A stretch of DNA of 64,000 bases from NCBI RefSeq assembly GCF_000003815.2, contig NC_049995.1, forward strand, positions 4,399,021-4,463,020, read 5' to 3'. Of this stretch, positions 1 through 12,900 are shown piece after piece. The position numbers and the translations under genes are program-made. The stretch comes from Branchiostoma floridae. Lineage: Eukaryota > Chordata > Leptocardii > Amphioxiformes > Branchiostomatidae. The notes beneath the pieces were generated by a model. The model ran no database searches and was not told the DNA's origin. It saw only the letters and a list, made by a program, of their open reading frames with translations. Each line of letters opens with the position of its first letter. Positions within the stretch are counted from its first letter, which is position 1.

Positions 1-2190
1 GCAGCAATATTCTTAGAAATGCCCTGGTAAAAAATGCTGTATCTTGTTAGCGCACCAAGATTGAGTACAAAAGCTATATTTTCTGACAGGTAATTCTAGC
101 CAGGATGTCTGGATCCAATTCCAAAACAAGATGTTATCAAAAGCAGCAGCAGCCACCCAGCAAAATATTTCCAACTGCCTTTAGGACTTAGAATTTAGAT
201 AGTATCTTGTAGCATTGGATTTCATAGTCTAGTTACCATCCTCATAAGGTCAACAATAACTCGTATTGTCTCAACAGTTGTGAGTAAGAAATTACCCAGG
301 CTATTTCAAATGCCAAATCTCTCTGAGGAGTGGTGAAAAATCTCCAAGTGAAATCAGCACACTCAACATAGATCGAAAATAGACAGAGCAGCCTGGCAGA
401 ATTCAATAAATCCAATTAAGGTAATTGCAGCTCTCCCATACAGCTATCAAGTCACTACTATCTTTCCATTACTCTCACAGTGCATCAACACACCTGCTAG
501 GTACAGTCTACATTTATTTAAATCAATACTTGACAAAGGGCGCTCTGTTTTTTCATTAAGACAAATGTTAAAAGTCTTTGACTCAATACTGTAAATCTTA
601 AAACTTTCATGGTGGTTTTAATTTCTCTTAAACCTCCCTGCTGCAAATTGACACTATGAATATGTCTCTCCTATGTCTCTTCTTCTTCGGCCCCTATGTG
701 ACTATTGTAATATTAGTGTTGTTTCAACCAAGAATTTAAACATAGCAAAAACCTCCTTTATCTAATCATCATCCCATTGCAAAATAAAAATTGAAAACAA
801 AACCACCATAAAAACAATTGGAAGTAAAATTAACAGTATTGTATTTGACAAGTCTGTTAAGTTGCTTAACTGAAAGTTGATTTTGGTACATTTTATCAAT
901 GAGTGAGTTATCAATTATAGGCTAGTCTTTTTTGTTCTCTTTTTCTTTTGTACTTGTATTAGAGCCAGCTGTAGCCCAGTGAGAAAAAAATAATTGATCA
1001 CGAAAACACATAAAAGACTGGCCTGAAGGTATAGCTAGTGCCACCACTTTCCTTTGAAATCCGACTTCAATAGTACAACGTCTACAAAGCATATATTTGG
1101 GGGTGCATCACTATGAAATACGAATACACATGCAGGTGTTAGGTTTGCTTAGAAATGCTATTACTTCAAAAATCATCAAAAACTCAAATCAACATTTGAT
1201 ATTTTAGCCGATTTCAACACAGCTCCAATGTGCGCTTTGATTAGGGTTGACCTATTTTGTAAACATTTGAGGATCAACCCCACTTTAGATTCAAGCTATC
1301 TAGATCTGCTTTCACACGAAAGACAAAGCAAATACTTCTTACTGTCTAGCATTGAAATACTGTATTACAAAAGATGTTCTTAACCCGTGAATTACAAATG
1401 AGAAGAAATAAATCTACTTGTCCTGAAACGTATGGCGTTCGCAATGTTGTATTTGTGTACCAGCAACTTTTCAAGTCCCCATGAGTGTATATATAAATGC
1501 ATACATGCGATAAACACTTAATGATTATAAATGAATATTATGCGTTCCTTAAACTTTGCTCTAGTCCTTGGCTCCAGCAATGAAAGATAAAAAATCTAAA
1601 AACAGCACCCAAAAAAATACAGATTTACAGTTTACGTTCGAGCAGTTGTTGTGGGCGTGGTCAAACGTGACAGGTGCACAACAATTTGGTGAGGGGAGGG
1701 GGGCGAAGTCTATAAAAAAAAAGAAAACAAGGATTCGAAGAAGAAGAAAGAAACGCCGGCGTCCCAAAGGTGACAAGAAGTAAACAGTCTTGAAGTATCC
1801 AAACAAGCCTGTCAGCGGCAGGCTGAAGACATACGCCAGGCGCAAGTTCGTGGACAAGTCCGACTGACAACTACAGAAAAGTGTCGATAAATCACTAAGT
1901 GCTGTCAAAAAGTCAAGCAAAGCCGCACGTACACACACACAGATAGCTAAAAGTTTCCCTTGCGTTTTGGATACATAAAAGTGGTGCGGAATAAATGATA
2001 AAAGGAAGCCTTTTCTGTTGCTTGTGGGATGTGGGGAAAGAGGTCAGGGAGTTGACAGATGGGTCTATAGGGACCGGGCTCGACAACAATCAAGCTACGA
2101 TTCAACACGGCACCCACAGCGTTACATCCCGATTACTGCCACATCAAAAACCCGCTCGCTTTTTGCAAAACATTTCCTCAGAAAACACTC
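1..2190. other. Non-coding, AT-rich stretch
   Basis: No convincing exon is visible. Open frames at about 1561-1938 on both strands are low-complexity (K/R-rich on plus, F/L-rich on minus) and lack splice signals that would join them to anything. If the tentative minus-strand gene at 2.2-2.4 kb is real, this stretch would be its introns or 3' part. Confidence 0.4.
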
Positions 2191-2192
2191 AC

Positions 2193-2361
2193 TTCTTCCC
2201 TCAGAATATCAGCGATTTCGAGTCGCTTGGCTGAGAAGTTCTTGTATATCGCCCTCCTTGCGTTATCTGAGAGATAAAGTGGTCCGTTATCTCTAAAAAC
2301 CGTCCAGAAATGAGTTACTAGTACTCACCACTTCCACGCTCTGTGGAGTTTCTCCCGCCAT
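2193..2361 (-). CDS. Tentative minus-strand 5' exons of an unknown gene
   Basis: Two short minus-strand pieces look coding. One is 2361-2329: it starts with ATG, reads MAGETPQSVEV and stops at a GTGAGT donor. The other is 2292-2193: it follows a TTTTTAG acceptor, encodes about 33 residues with an amphipathic look (ARRAIYKNFSAKRLEIADIL) and ends at another GTGAGT donor. They cannot be spliced directly to each other, because the space between them is only 36 bases and the phases do not match, so they would be alternative first exons or one is spurious. No family is recognised. The GC-rich surroundings at 2340-2600 would suit a promoter. Any further exons would lie towards position 1, where none is clear. 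Confidence 0.2.
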
Positions 2362-2399
2362 GTTTATCAGACGACACTTTGGAGAGAATCTTAAAATTC

Positions 2400-4960
2400 C
2401 TCGTGCAATCCCAGAGAGAGTTCTTCACAGCTCACAGTCGCCTGTGTAACATGTTTCCTTTCTCGTCGAGTAAATCCTGAGGAGAATGATTCCCGTGAGG
2501 TGAAGTTTGCAGAGCGGACGCGGGTATGTTGCGAGCGGGCCGCTAGCGGTACTACGTCTGTGATTCACGCTTACGAGCTACGGGTTCGGGTCAGGAGCAG
2601 GGACGTACCACTGCATTGTTGGGGGGTGGAAGATATCGTCGGGACGAACCATATTTTGTGATAGGGGCTACTCTCACCTTAAAGTCTAACATCATGATTT
2701 TCATCAAATTACGTTCAGTTCAATTGTACAAATAAGCCAAATAAACCAAGGCGGTTTCTTGAATAAACGTATATATAGTTAATTGCTACTAATGCTAGGC
2801 GTCGCCGGTTGTCAGGCGTTACCTGTTGCTAGGTGGCAGGTCAGGAGCAGGGACGTGCCACTTACTATGGCGACGTCACGAGTAGGGACAAATCAATATT
2901 GTATGAAGGATGGGTATGACTATACAACAGAAGTGTCATGGAGTTATGCTGATAAACTGTAAATTCATTTACTTTTGCAGTGATATTATTCTTCAGAAGG
3001 GGGGGGGGGTTATATAGAGGTGGAAATAACCTCCTTGCTTCAAACAATTCTGTGGTAAAGCCCATACAAGCTAGCCTGGGTACCATCCGATTCCTACTGG
3101 GGCTCCGTATGCTCGCTACCCTAAAAAAATGCCCTGTTTCGGGCATCTCGATTTGGGCTGCACCTGTCTTTATTTCGGGAAGGACGTAAAATAAGGGCCC
3201 CGTACGAGGAGATGTCTCAAGTACATCAAAGCTGGGGGAGGCTTTAGCAAACCCTGGCCCCGCCACTTGAGTCCCTTCCTGTAAACTTGATATACCCTGC
3301 TGTTGAAACAGGAAAAAAAACTTGTTGCCTATCATACTAGTATGTAACGTTATCACTGTCTGGTAACTACAAGGTCAACTACAAAAATATGGAACTGACT
3401 GCGGTTACTTTGAAGTGACATAGACATATACTAGTATGTTAGTTACATTTCCTTTTCACGTTTTCACGGAATACAATTTGGCGTTACTTTTGTGATAGTT
3501 GTCGGATTGTTCCATTTTTATGCCCAGATTTGCTTTACTCAATTGACTTTTAATTTAAGAATGACCCATGACTAATTCAGTTTTGCATTGGGGACCGAAT
3601 TACAATATATCCCACTTGTCTACAAGATCGATGAATGAAAAATAGATGTTATGAGAAATGAATAAGCCAGCTTAAACTATAACGTTATCGTTTTGTCATT
3701 ACCACCACCAATCACTAGTGGTTTTTCGTAAAAAAAATTAGACTATACCACCCAAAAGCGGTGTGCCTTCCGACAGGTTTCCTGCAACAAGCGTGCCCAA
3801 GGGGGCCAGGATTTCCTTCAAATTCCGGAATCAAGTCTTGTTAGAAACGGCGTCGCTCTAGGCGCTCTGTGAATCCGAATAACGCCGTGTAACATTTGGT
3901 ATTCAGGGTAGAGATGTAGTGATGGATTGGGAAGAATGCCGATACCGCTTTGAACCGCGCGTTCCCGGCCCAATTTTCGTAGTTCCGCTCCAGTTATTGG
4001 CTGTGTGCCGAGTGCAACTCGACTTGAAACCATATTACTGCAGTGTGCAGAAAGTACGTAAGGTGGCGTGCATGCATTGAGTATTGGTGGCGCATATTCA
4101 AGTGGTACTGATGGCATCACAAAATGTGCTACTCTGTTAAAGACATAGAATGATAGAGTTTTCTTTGTCCTTCAAGACAGCATACGGTACCCATCCAGTT
4201 TTATTCAAACCGACTGTCCATAGCCGAGACAAACCAAAGACAAAGGAGAAGTCCCTCTTTCAACCTCCTTGGTTGAATACATTGTAGATCCGTTCTTTCA
4301 AGTTCTCCTCTTAATTTTTCGTTGCTCTTCTCCTTTCTGTTGGCTTTAAATTGTACACACTTCCCTATGAGTGTTACTTGATCCAGACAAAAGCCAAGTC
4401 AAAGAAGCCAAATGACATCTGATACAATAACACATTGCTCTATTAAAACGTTAGTTCTCTTTATGTCAATCAATGTCTTTTATTTCTCAGTCTGAGTCCC
4501 TCATCTCTGAAAGTGTTGGTATATTTACACAAAGGAAAGGGAACTTCATAATTTGAAATTCAAGTGGCCAGGAAGGCTGAACAAATTACTGAACACACAA
4601 AGTATAGTATTAAAAGTTAAACCGAACAATGGATTCTTCATTTTTGTTATTTCACACATTCTTCTTCTTCTTTGACTACGGCATTAGTATCCATTTTCCG
4701 ATATGTTTATTTGTTCATTTAGTTTAGTTTATGCAATTTACCAGTACGTCATAATTTTGTCACATTTTGCAACTGCTTTGTTAGATTAACAGTATGGTCG
4801 AAAACTTTATCTTTTTTTGAAACGGACGAAAATTGTTATTCTGAAAAGACTGGCAAACTAAGGGCTATTTCAGTAACTACATAGGGAGTGGGACAGACAC
4901 AAGTCTCAGTAGTTCTTGTTCGTTTCTGTCTCTACCTTCGCCAAGAAATATTTGATCGAG
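2400..4960. other. Intergenic, scattered repeat fragments
   Basis: No gene seen. A short phrase around 'caggagcagggacgt' occurs twice (about 2594 and 2841), suggesting a small local duplication. Around 3070-3130 lies a degenerate copy of the MITE that is intact in FBXW9 intron 1 (10598-10711). Confidence 0.4.
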
Positions 4961-4967
4961 GGATAAT

Positions 4968-5207
4968 TTAAGGATGGATACACGAGCTTTGGTATGAGGG
5001 CTTGACCAATCGAAGAAAGGACTTTAGTAGATGTTGCCCCCTTGCGGCTTTTCTCTGTACTGCAGCAGAACTGAGCTTTTCTTGCGGAGAAGACCTTAAC
5101 ACATCAAGTATGTCCAAAACGCCACAAAAAGCCAAATGAATTACATCTTGCCACACATCTGCTCGGAGATGAGAAGTTACCGGCTGATGACGTAACCGAT
5201 GATGCAA
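4968..5207 (-). CDS. Orphan open frame, possible terminal exon
   Basis: A minus-strand frame of up to 79 residues ends at TAA (4968-4970). The stretch from about residue 17 onward is plausible helical protein (WQDVIHLAFCGVLDILDVLR) followed by K/R-rich sequence, and a CAG acceptor-like site lies just before it. No homologue is recognised and no partner exon was found. It may be a real terminal exon, a relic or chance. Confidence 0.15.
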   Translation of the reverse strand: MHHRLRHQPVTSHLRADVWQDVIHLAFCGVLDILDVLRSSPQEKLSSAAVQRKAARGQHLLKSFLRLVKPSYQSSCIHP

Positions 5208-5639
5208 TCTAACAGGTCAAAGGTTACATACTCCAACTGAATTTGAATGTTGGGCGGTCTGCAGTTTGTGACGATGCTGGAAAAAAACAGCTGAACGGTA
5301 GATTCGGTGGTAAGTCAGCTATTAACTGCAATATTTCTGGACATTATTTCGTAAATGCATCGGTGTCAAATTGTATAGAACTATTATAGGATTAGGATAT
5401 GCATGTAAAAACAGCGAGGGATGGGGGGGGGGCGTCACTTGCGAAAATTATTTGTTATGATGAAATGCCTTGAAGTATGCATGAGTTTTTCTTCGACTTG
5501 TGGTATTTTCTTGTTGTAGGGGCATTTCATAGACCATGAAAATAGAGATGGTAGCTCTGATAAGTGCTGTTCAGCGTTTTAGATCAAGGACACAGTGCAC
5601 GGGGAAGTCGGGTTGTTAACGGGTTGGTAACGTAATTAT

Positions 5640-8600
5640 GTAAGATTTGTGTCGGATTTTCACATTCAGATTTTCCGACGTTGGATCCGACAGAAATCCA
5701 GAAATCAGGCCAAATCAATGGCGCCCGCCCATTGTTTTCCCGCGGATCCCGTCAGCCTTCCGATACGTGCCCGATAGATGTCGGAAATGTGTCGGTTTTC
5801 ACGCACCGACTGGAGGTCACTTGAGGTCATGATAGGCGTCAGGCCCCGATTAACAGGATAATGTAGGAATATCTCGATATCAGTAAACGAGCTACAGAGT
5901 TGATACTGTTTTGTTGATTACCATACATATTTCTTTTAACGTTACATTTTTTTTTAACCAGGGAAATTAATAATTTTACGGTGCCCGCTTTTTTAACCAC
6001 TGTCACTTTCGGTGGCTAGTTGACCAGTGCATTATGTTGATCATGACTAATGTCGTGTATTCCCGTTCTTCAGGTTCGTCAATACCGTCAAAGTTTGAGG
6101 ATGGAGATGTGCTGTCACGGAAGAACCGATTTATCTTAAATTGTCTATTGATTTATCCGTTTTGTTCCCGTTGAGTTTGATTTCGTGTTCTTTTGTTTCA
6201 TTGTTTTTCTCAAAAGTTCGTTTTGTCTCTTAAACACTAACTCTCTAATACTAACACTAATCCTGGAACTAACACGTTTCGAAGTTAACATGAACTCAGC
6301 CAAAGACAGTTTACACAGACTATAGTTTATTAACAAGATATGGATATTATCACTTGATAAAAAAGACAAAGTCAAGCATTTGCCGGACCGTAATAGTACA
6401 AGACAGATCATAGGATCAACCAGACAACCACGTGCACTATCGGAACAATTTTTCAGAATCACCGTAGTTTAAAATACTGTGCGTCGCAATGGGTCCATGA
6501 AATCCATGAAGATATTTTGACGCAAGAGGATGACATAAGTCCTTTTATAAAATAATACAATCGTATATGTGTCATCAGTAACGGCCACGAAATGCGCTTC
6601 AAGTTTCTGCAGACGTTCCGGTTCTTCCGCCAGCAGACCGTCCCATAATCTTCCGCAATACTAGTACGTCGTGCAATCTTCCACAGAAGTTAGGATACGT
6701 AAAGTTACAAAACTTTCTGGACGTCCCGAAATCATCCGCAGAAATTGTATGGAAGACGCCACAAGGTTTCCGCAAGAGATACGTTGTACATGTACATAAA
6801 TTCTTACCGCGGTCACCGCGGCCGTGCGATTAACAACAGCTCACAGAACTGTGACTTACTTAGTTGGAGTTATTTACCCACATAAAGATATGGTTGTAAA
6901 GCAGTGCAAAAAGTTAGCAATAAAATCCGATGTTACAAAAACTGTGTCAGCATTTTGATATGTATCAACGGAACACAGAAAAATACGGTAAGATATAAAG
7001 AACAACGCAAGTTAAAGGTTGGACCCGCACGTACCTCAAGTGTAAACAAGCACGCATGTTAGCGGCACATTTTTTCTGTGAGTACAACTCTTCAAATTGC
7101 AATTGATATAGCCAGATATTTGATTGAAATTTGAGCGCTGTAACAAAAATAGCGAGGATCGTCTGGGATCTGGATAAAACTGAACTATATATTATGAGAT
7201 TTGATGCTATATCAGCAAACAGCAGCTCCGAGATGGCCACTACAAATGAACACTTTCCCACGGTGCGTAGTCTTGATTGACAGATCTTGGCCTTTTGAAG
7301 ATCGTGCCGCCGGCGCCGGACTGTCTGAAACTTTGCCTAACGCAAATTCAATCATTTTTGACAGCCAATCAGCGAAAACTGACAGCAAAAATAACCTGAT
7401 ACTTGTCACGTATAAACGAGGTTCTGTCACAGGCGTTTCGTGGCGAACTCCGAAACATAACTCACAAAAGACGTGTTGTTTTTTGACTAAAAGAGAGACT
7501 TGCAGAACCGGTAACCAAATGTACTACCTACCTACCTACCTACCTAGTCCCTTGACCTCCAGGTCGTTGGGGGGACAATGTAGACATGAAGATCGAGATG
7601 TAGAACCAAATGTAGAACCGGTAAAACGAAAATTTGTGGCAACCAAACACCGAGACAGATCTCAAAGAGAGACTAGCTCATGCACAAATGAATTTGTTTT
7701 TCCACCAGCCGCGCCCGTGGACAGTGACAAGACATTAACTAGCGTAAGCGGTGCCAAAATATTCCATGCAAGAAACGAAGGCTGAACTGTTGTCTGATTT
7801 ATTTATTTTAACAAGTTGAAGATCAGTCAGAAACGATTTTTATTTCCCAAACAAAGGTACTTTAATCGAGAAAGTACGGTATTCATTTTCTGTCCGTCTA
7901 TCTATGATAAGCAACTGGGTTGACGGCTAGGCAAGAGAAAACGCTCATAAACTGGACCTTATTAACATAATTTATGAAATGTTTTTATTTATTGAATTAC
8001 TCTGATAATAAACAGGTTTTGTGAACGGGTTTGGCGTACGATGAAATATACGGAATTGTTATTGTCAAAATCACTTAAATCAGTTTCTTTTTATACAGTT
8101 TTTTGAAAAAGATGTAATGTTTTTATTTCAATAACCACATACAAAGTACGCAAGCGTAGACAACTGTATACATGAGTGGTGTTCACACTCACTTGTGTTC
8201 GGGACCTCATTAACATAATTTATGAAATGTTTTTATTTATTGAATTGCTCTGATAATAAACATGTTTTGTGAACGGGTTTGGCGCACGATGAAATATACG
8301 CAATTGTTCTTGTCCAAATCGCTAAAATCAGTTTCTTTATGTACAGCTTTGTGAAAAAGACATAATTTGGCCACTTTAAGAACCACATTCTGAAGTATGC
8401 AAGCATAGACAACTTTCTGCAAGAATTCTATTTACACCTCCTTTTCAAGATGCCGACATTTAAGAACATCTGGCGCACAGCGTCAGCAGGCATTCACGCT
8501 GATGAAGCAAAGCCGAAGCGTGATGTCTGCCCTGTGGGTGGTTGGAATCTTGACACATCATCGCCTGTAAGGTGCTAGGGGAAGAGCCTTCGGGCCCACC

Positions 8601-9990
8601 CTGTCAATCATCATCAACCTCCTTGATCTCAGGGAGCTATCGAGCTTGCCTGGTTTGGTCCAAGGGTCTACATATATACATATTTCCCGGCTATCCCAGT
8701 GTGATGCCGGTAGGCAAGTTTCACACTTTGGACTTGATTCCGTTTCGGCAAGTTTTTCCAAAGGAAGTTGGGACTTCGGAATTCGTTTTGTTTTTCTACC
8801 CCAACAAAATGGTAACAATATATTTTGCCATTCAAAATAATATCGCACCAAGGGCTCGAACCCACACTTTCTGGTTTCAAAGGATCGTCTGAAGTTTCCC
8901 TTTTTGCTATTTATTCATATTCTTAACGCTACCGCTGAGAAAACAAACTCTGCTTTCATTCTATAACATTTAGCACGTAGAAATGTGGATACGCCACTCC
9001 ACGCTATATAATGGAACGGATCACGTGGTTGCTTCGGATGTCAATCATTCAGTAGCCATGGTAACCAATAAAGAGGCTACACGTCACTCAGCGGTGTTGC
9101 CATGGCCACATCCAAGCGGGGAAATCCCATCTGCAAAGTCTGTTACTTGTTGCCTTGGCGACCGCCATCGGAAATCTGTGGGAAAAAGAAACCGATGTGA
9201 TTCCGATAAATTTCGTGGAAAACCATCGGATTTGTGTTAGAAATTTTTTTCCCATCGGAAGGTCATCGTTTCTGTATCGGAAAACGTTAAGTGGCCGACA
9301 CAGTTCCGACGCAGTTCCACATGAACACAAACTATGGCGACAATACGTACAGTTTTCCGATACATTTCCAGTTATTAGAGACGATGTATATCCGATACGG
9401 TTCAGATAATTACCGATATCCCCGTGCACTGTGGGAAGGCATGTGTACAACCTTATAGTTATACACATGCGTCATCGCTATTCAGGGATTCTGACGCTCG
9501 AGTTACCCCATAATAAATTTGTGTTGCCATGTGTTTAGAAAAAAATATTTGACAACAGCAGCCTCAGAAATTCTAACTGTAGAGCTATATCCTATATGTG
9601 TATGCAACATGCATAATAACTAACTATATAAGCTGGTATGTCATAACGAGCGATCACTGTAATGTTTTATTCTATGACTGGTTCCCACTAACGGTTCCCA
9701 CAACTTACAAGGCCTAAGACATCAGCATATTAGATTACTAGTTATATTTGAATTAGCAGATCAAATTACTCATTGATATCTTGATTATTCTTTTGCCTTC
9801 CACTTGCTTTTTGCCTGCCAGTGTGTCAATGTTATATACTATAATATAGCTACAATTTCTCATATGAATGGAACGTTAAAATCCAACATTGAAGACCTCT
9901 GACGTCTTTTGTCCATATCATATGTATTGAATTCTGTCTACGGTGATTGTATTTTTGTGGCTTTTTTCTCATGCTTTGAAACATTTTCTA
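5640..9990. other. Long intergenic region upstream of FBXW9
   Basis: No gene supported. Stretches at about 5645-5820 and 9170-9420 are rich in TCCGA/TCGGA words on both strands, a pattern of a dispersed repeat rather than coding DNA. A (CTAC)n microsatellite sits near 7525. A frame of 194 codons at 7201-7785 crosses this microsatellite and has no recognisable domain, so it was not called. The first non-coding exon of FBXW9 probably lies somewhere here, because its second exon opens at a good acceptor at 9998-9999. Confidence 0.4.
7955..8430. repeat. Two-copy tandem duplication, 248-bp period
   Basis: The sequence starting 'attaacataatttatgaa' at 7961 recurs at 8209 and the similarity continues for about 200 bases, including 'gtgaacgggtttggcg' in both copies. 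Copies differ at scattered sites, so the duplication is not brand new. No coding potential is seen. Confidence 0.8.
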
Positions 9991-9999
9991 TTTTCACAG

Positions 10000-12900
10000 G
10001 ATGACCAAGATGTCAACAACTTTCTAAAACTCCAAATAAACAACAAACAGTAAACAATAAACAAACATGGAGCCTCAACAGGCCACTGCAACACCAGAGC
10101 CCCAGTCACCACCAACCGCAACCTCCGACGACAAAGGCTCACCAGACTCTAGTCCGGAGATGGATTTTGACCACGACGCAGCCGACCTGACCCTCCCACT
10201 CGCACCGTGTTGGGCGGTCAACGATAGTCATAGTCCGCCCCCCTCCCCCTCTCGTCTTAACCAAACCCTTAGTGTGCCCACCTCCCCACTTGGGGCCCTA
10301 TCTTTGAACAATACCGCCAGCTCTATCTGTTCTCTGCAAGGGTCACTAAACGCGAGCCTCAGCCCACCCCCCTCGCCGTGTGGACTGCCCCTAACGTTAG
10401 AGAACCTCCCCCCTGAACTGTTGTTGCACATCCTGTGGTATCTGGAGCCAAAATTCATTGTGTTCACGCTCGGACGCGTCAGCAAGTTCTTCCACGCGCT
10501 GGTGTCGGAGCCGATCACGTGGAAAATCCGAATGGGGAAGAGATGGCCGCGGGGACAGCAGTACCCACCGATGGAAGGTAGAACATTGTTGTCAGAATTA
10601 GCCTGGGTACCATCCTATTTCTACCGAGGCTCCTTGCACTCGCTGCCCTAAAAAGATCTTTAGTCCAGTGAGTGCAAGAAGCGCTGGTAGAAATAGGATG
10701 GTACCCACTAGGTCAGAACTACACCAAAATGTAATATAATGTTGAAACTTCCAAAGTGAAAAAAATGCAACTTGGTATAGTACAGTATTTCATATTTTTC
10801 TTGTGCTTGTAAACTATGTGAAAGCAAGCTTCACAATCACAAGGTCTGCTAAGTTTATGAAACCATTTCAGACAAAACCCTACTTTTCTGACAACATACG
10901 TACACTGTTTGGGAGATCACATTTTTTAAACATGTTTTCTTATTTTACAACCTCTCTCTCTAGATATTGGTATGTAATTCTATAGTGTTGATCTCACTAA
11001 TACTATGTAAAGAAAAGGTAGGGAAATGTACTATTGTACTAATGTTACATAATGGGCCTAAATATAACAATAACATTTGCTTGTAAGTTTTATGTTGTGT
11101 AGTTCCAGATGACTTTAACTGGCAGCAGGCCTGTATGGAGAGGGAGGAGACAGACAGACTCTGGTCCGACCCGAAGGAGAACATTCACCACTTCACTCTG
11201 GACGGACACTTCGCTACTGTAGATGCTGTGCACCTTATACAGGTAGGGCTTTTTCTATGGAGGGGAACAAGGGTGCTGCACCCTCATGTTGTAACAATGC
11301 CCTTCTTCGGCTCTTGTCGTCTCGTGAGACGGTCGACAGCTTCAGTCAGGGCCTCAGTTGAAGTTACTGGTTACAGTTCTTGCCTGGCAGCTCCTTTGAT
11401 GACTTATAAGTCCAATCTTGGCACGGCAGGCTCTTCCACAGAAAGTGCAGGTGAACACTTCTCCGGTATTCGACCCCTCTACTCCCTTCTTCTTCCTCTG
11501 TCTTGCCTCTAGGACTTACCTCTCACGGGCAGCCCTATACCGCTCCATACCGGTGTGTACTGCTGCTCTCCATCTACTTCTGTCTGTTGCGATGCCCTTA
11601 TCCCGCCAATATACCTATGACAAGCATGAGATTCTGATTGATCGTTCTCTAACATTCCACATTGTGGAATCCAACAGCATTACTAGTGAATTTATCAGCC
11701 TTGTCTTTATTATACATGTAGTGGCCTGACCTGTCGTAGTGGTCAAATTTGGCCTGAGTCCCAGTGATGCATAGAAACAGGTTTGACTGTATATACTGTT
11801 CAATTACCAATCTCAAAGTCCTTTTCAAGCAACTTCACCTTTCCTCGAACTACCAAACTCTCTCAATGACGACTTTTTCCCTCCTGTATACCATCCTCAA
11901 GCCTTCAGTTGGGAAGGTACAAGGCGGTAGAAGGAGAGGGATGAGCTCTGCCTCCCAATACTGTGCTCTACACACAGTACATAACAACCCACTGTCCCTA
12001 TGATGTTAAAAAGGCTATGGGACTACCTTTACCATATTGTACAAACATGTATGTGGTTGTATTCCTTCAGAATGGCACCATGTGTGTATCTGGGTCCAGA
12101 GACAGAACAGCGAAGATTTGGGACCTGTCCAAGCTGACCCCAGGAGAGCCTGTTCCTTATGATGCTGTGGTCAAGTCACTGGAACAACACAGGGTAAGGC
12201 TGTGAAGGTTAGACATCCAGGAAAACAATTCTTTAATTTAGTTTAAAGGCAAATGCATGGCTCCCTTTGAAATGAATTGATAAAGAACTGAAGGTATGAC
12301 TCCTAAGATAATTGAATAACATAAGATTCAATCTCTACAAGTAGATAAAAATCAGAGATTTGGTTCCGGTAAAAGAAGAGTGATGGATGTCACTCGAAAG
12401 GTCTAGAAGTAAATCTCCAGATATAGAGATTGAATTGCCATTAAATACAGGGTATTAGGTTACAAGTACGAGTGTTGTAGAATAAAGTCAGACTCTTTTA
12501 TTTCAAGAAATATGATATATGTCATGGTAGGAATGAAACATTGTGTCTCTTGGTTCATCTTGTTGGTAAATGATTTACTTTCAAATTGTTTTGTGTACAG
12601 AAATAGCATATAAAATCTTCATAATGTTGTTTACCATCACAGACTAATTTTCATTCTATAACTTTTGTTACTAATATAGGGCTGGGTGTGGTGTCTGTCC
12701 TCATTGGATAACATTCTGTGCACGGGATCATGGGATACCGCCATCAAGCTGTGGGATTTGAATGCCAACTGTCAGCTCATCATGTCAGTCAAGGAGCGCT
12801 CCGCCATCTTGTGTACCCAGATTTTGCAGGACATTCTAGTCGCGGGAAGCTACGACAAGCGAATATCTGTCTATGATATCAGGGGTAGGTGCTGTGGTTT

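Noticed and set aside
1561-1938. 125-codon minus frame and overlapping K/R-rich plus frame
   Set aside because: Low-complexity composition and no splice signals or family resemblance.
7201-7785. 194-codon plus-strand open frame
   Set aside because: Crosses a CTAC microsatellite, has no recognisable domain, no splice partners and an overlapping minus frame of similar quality.
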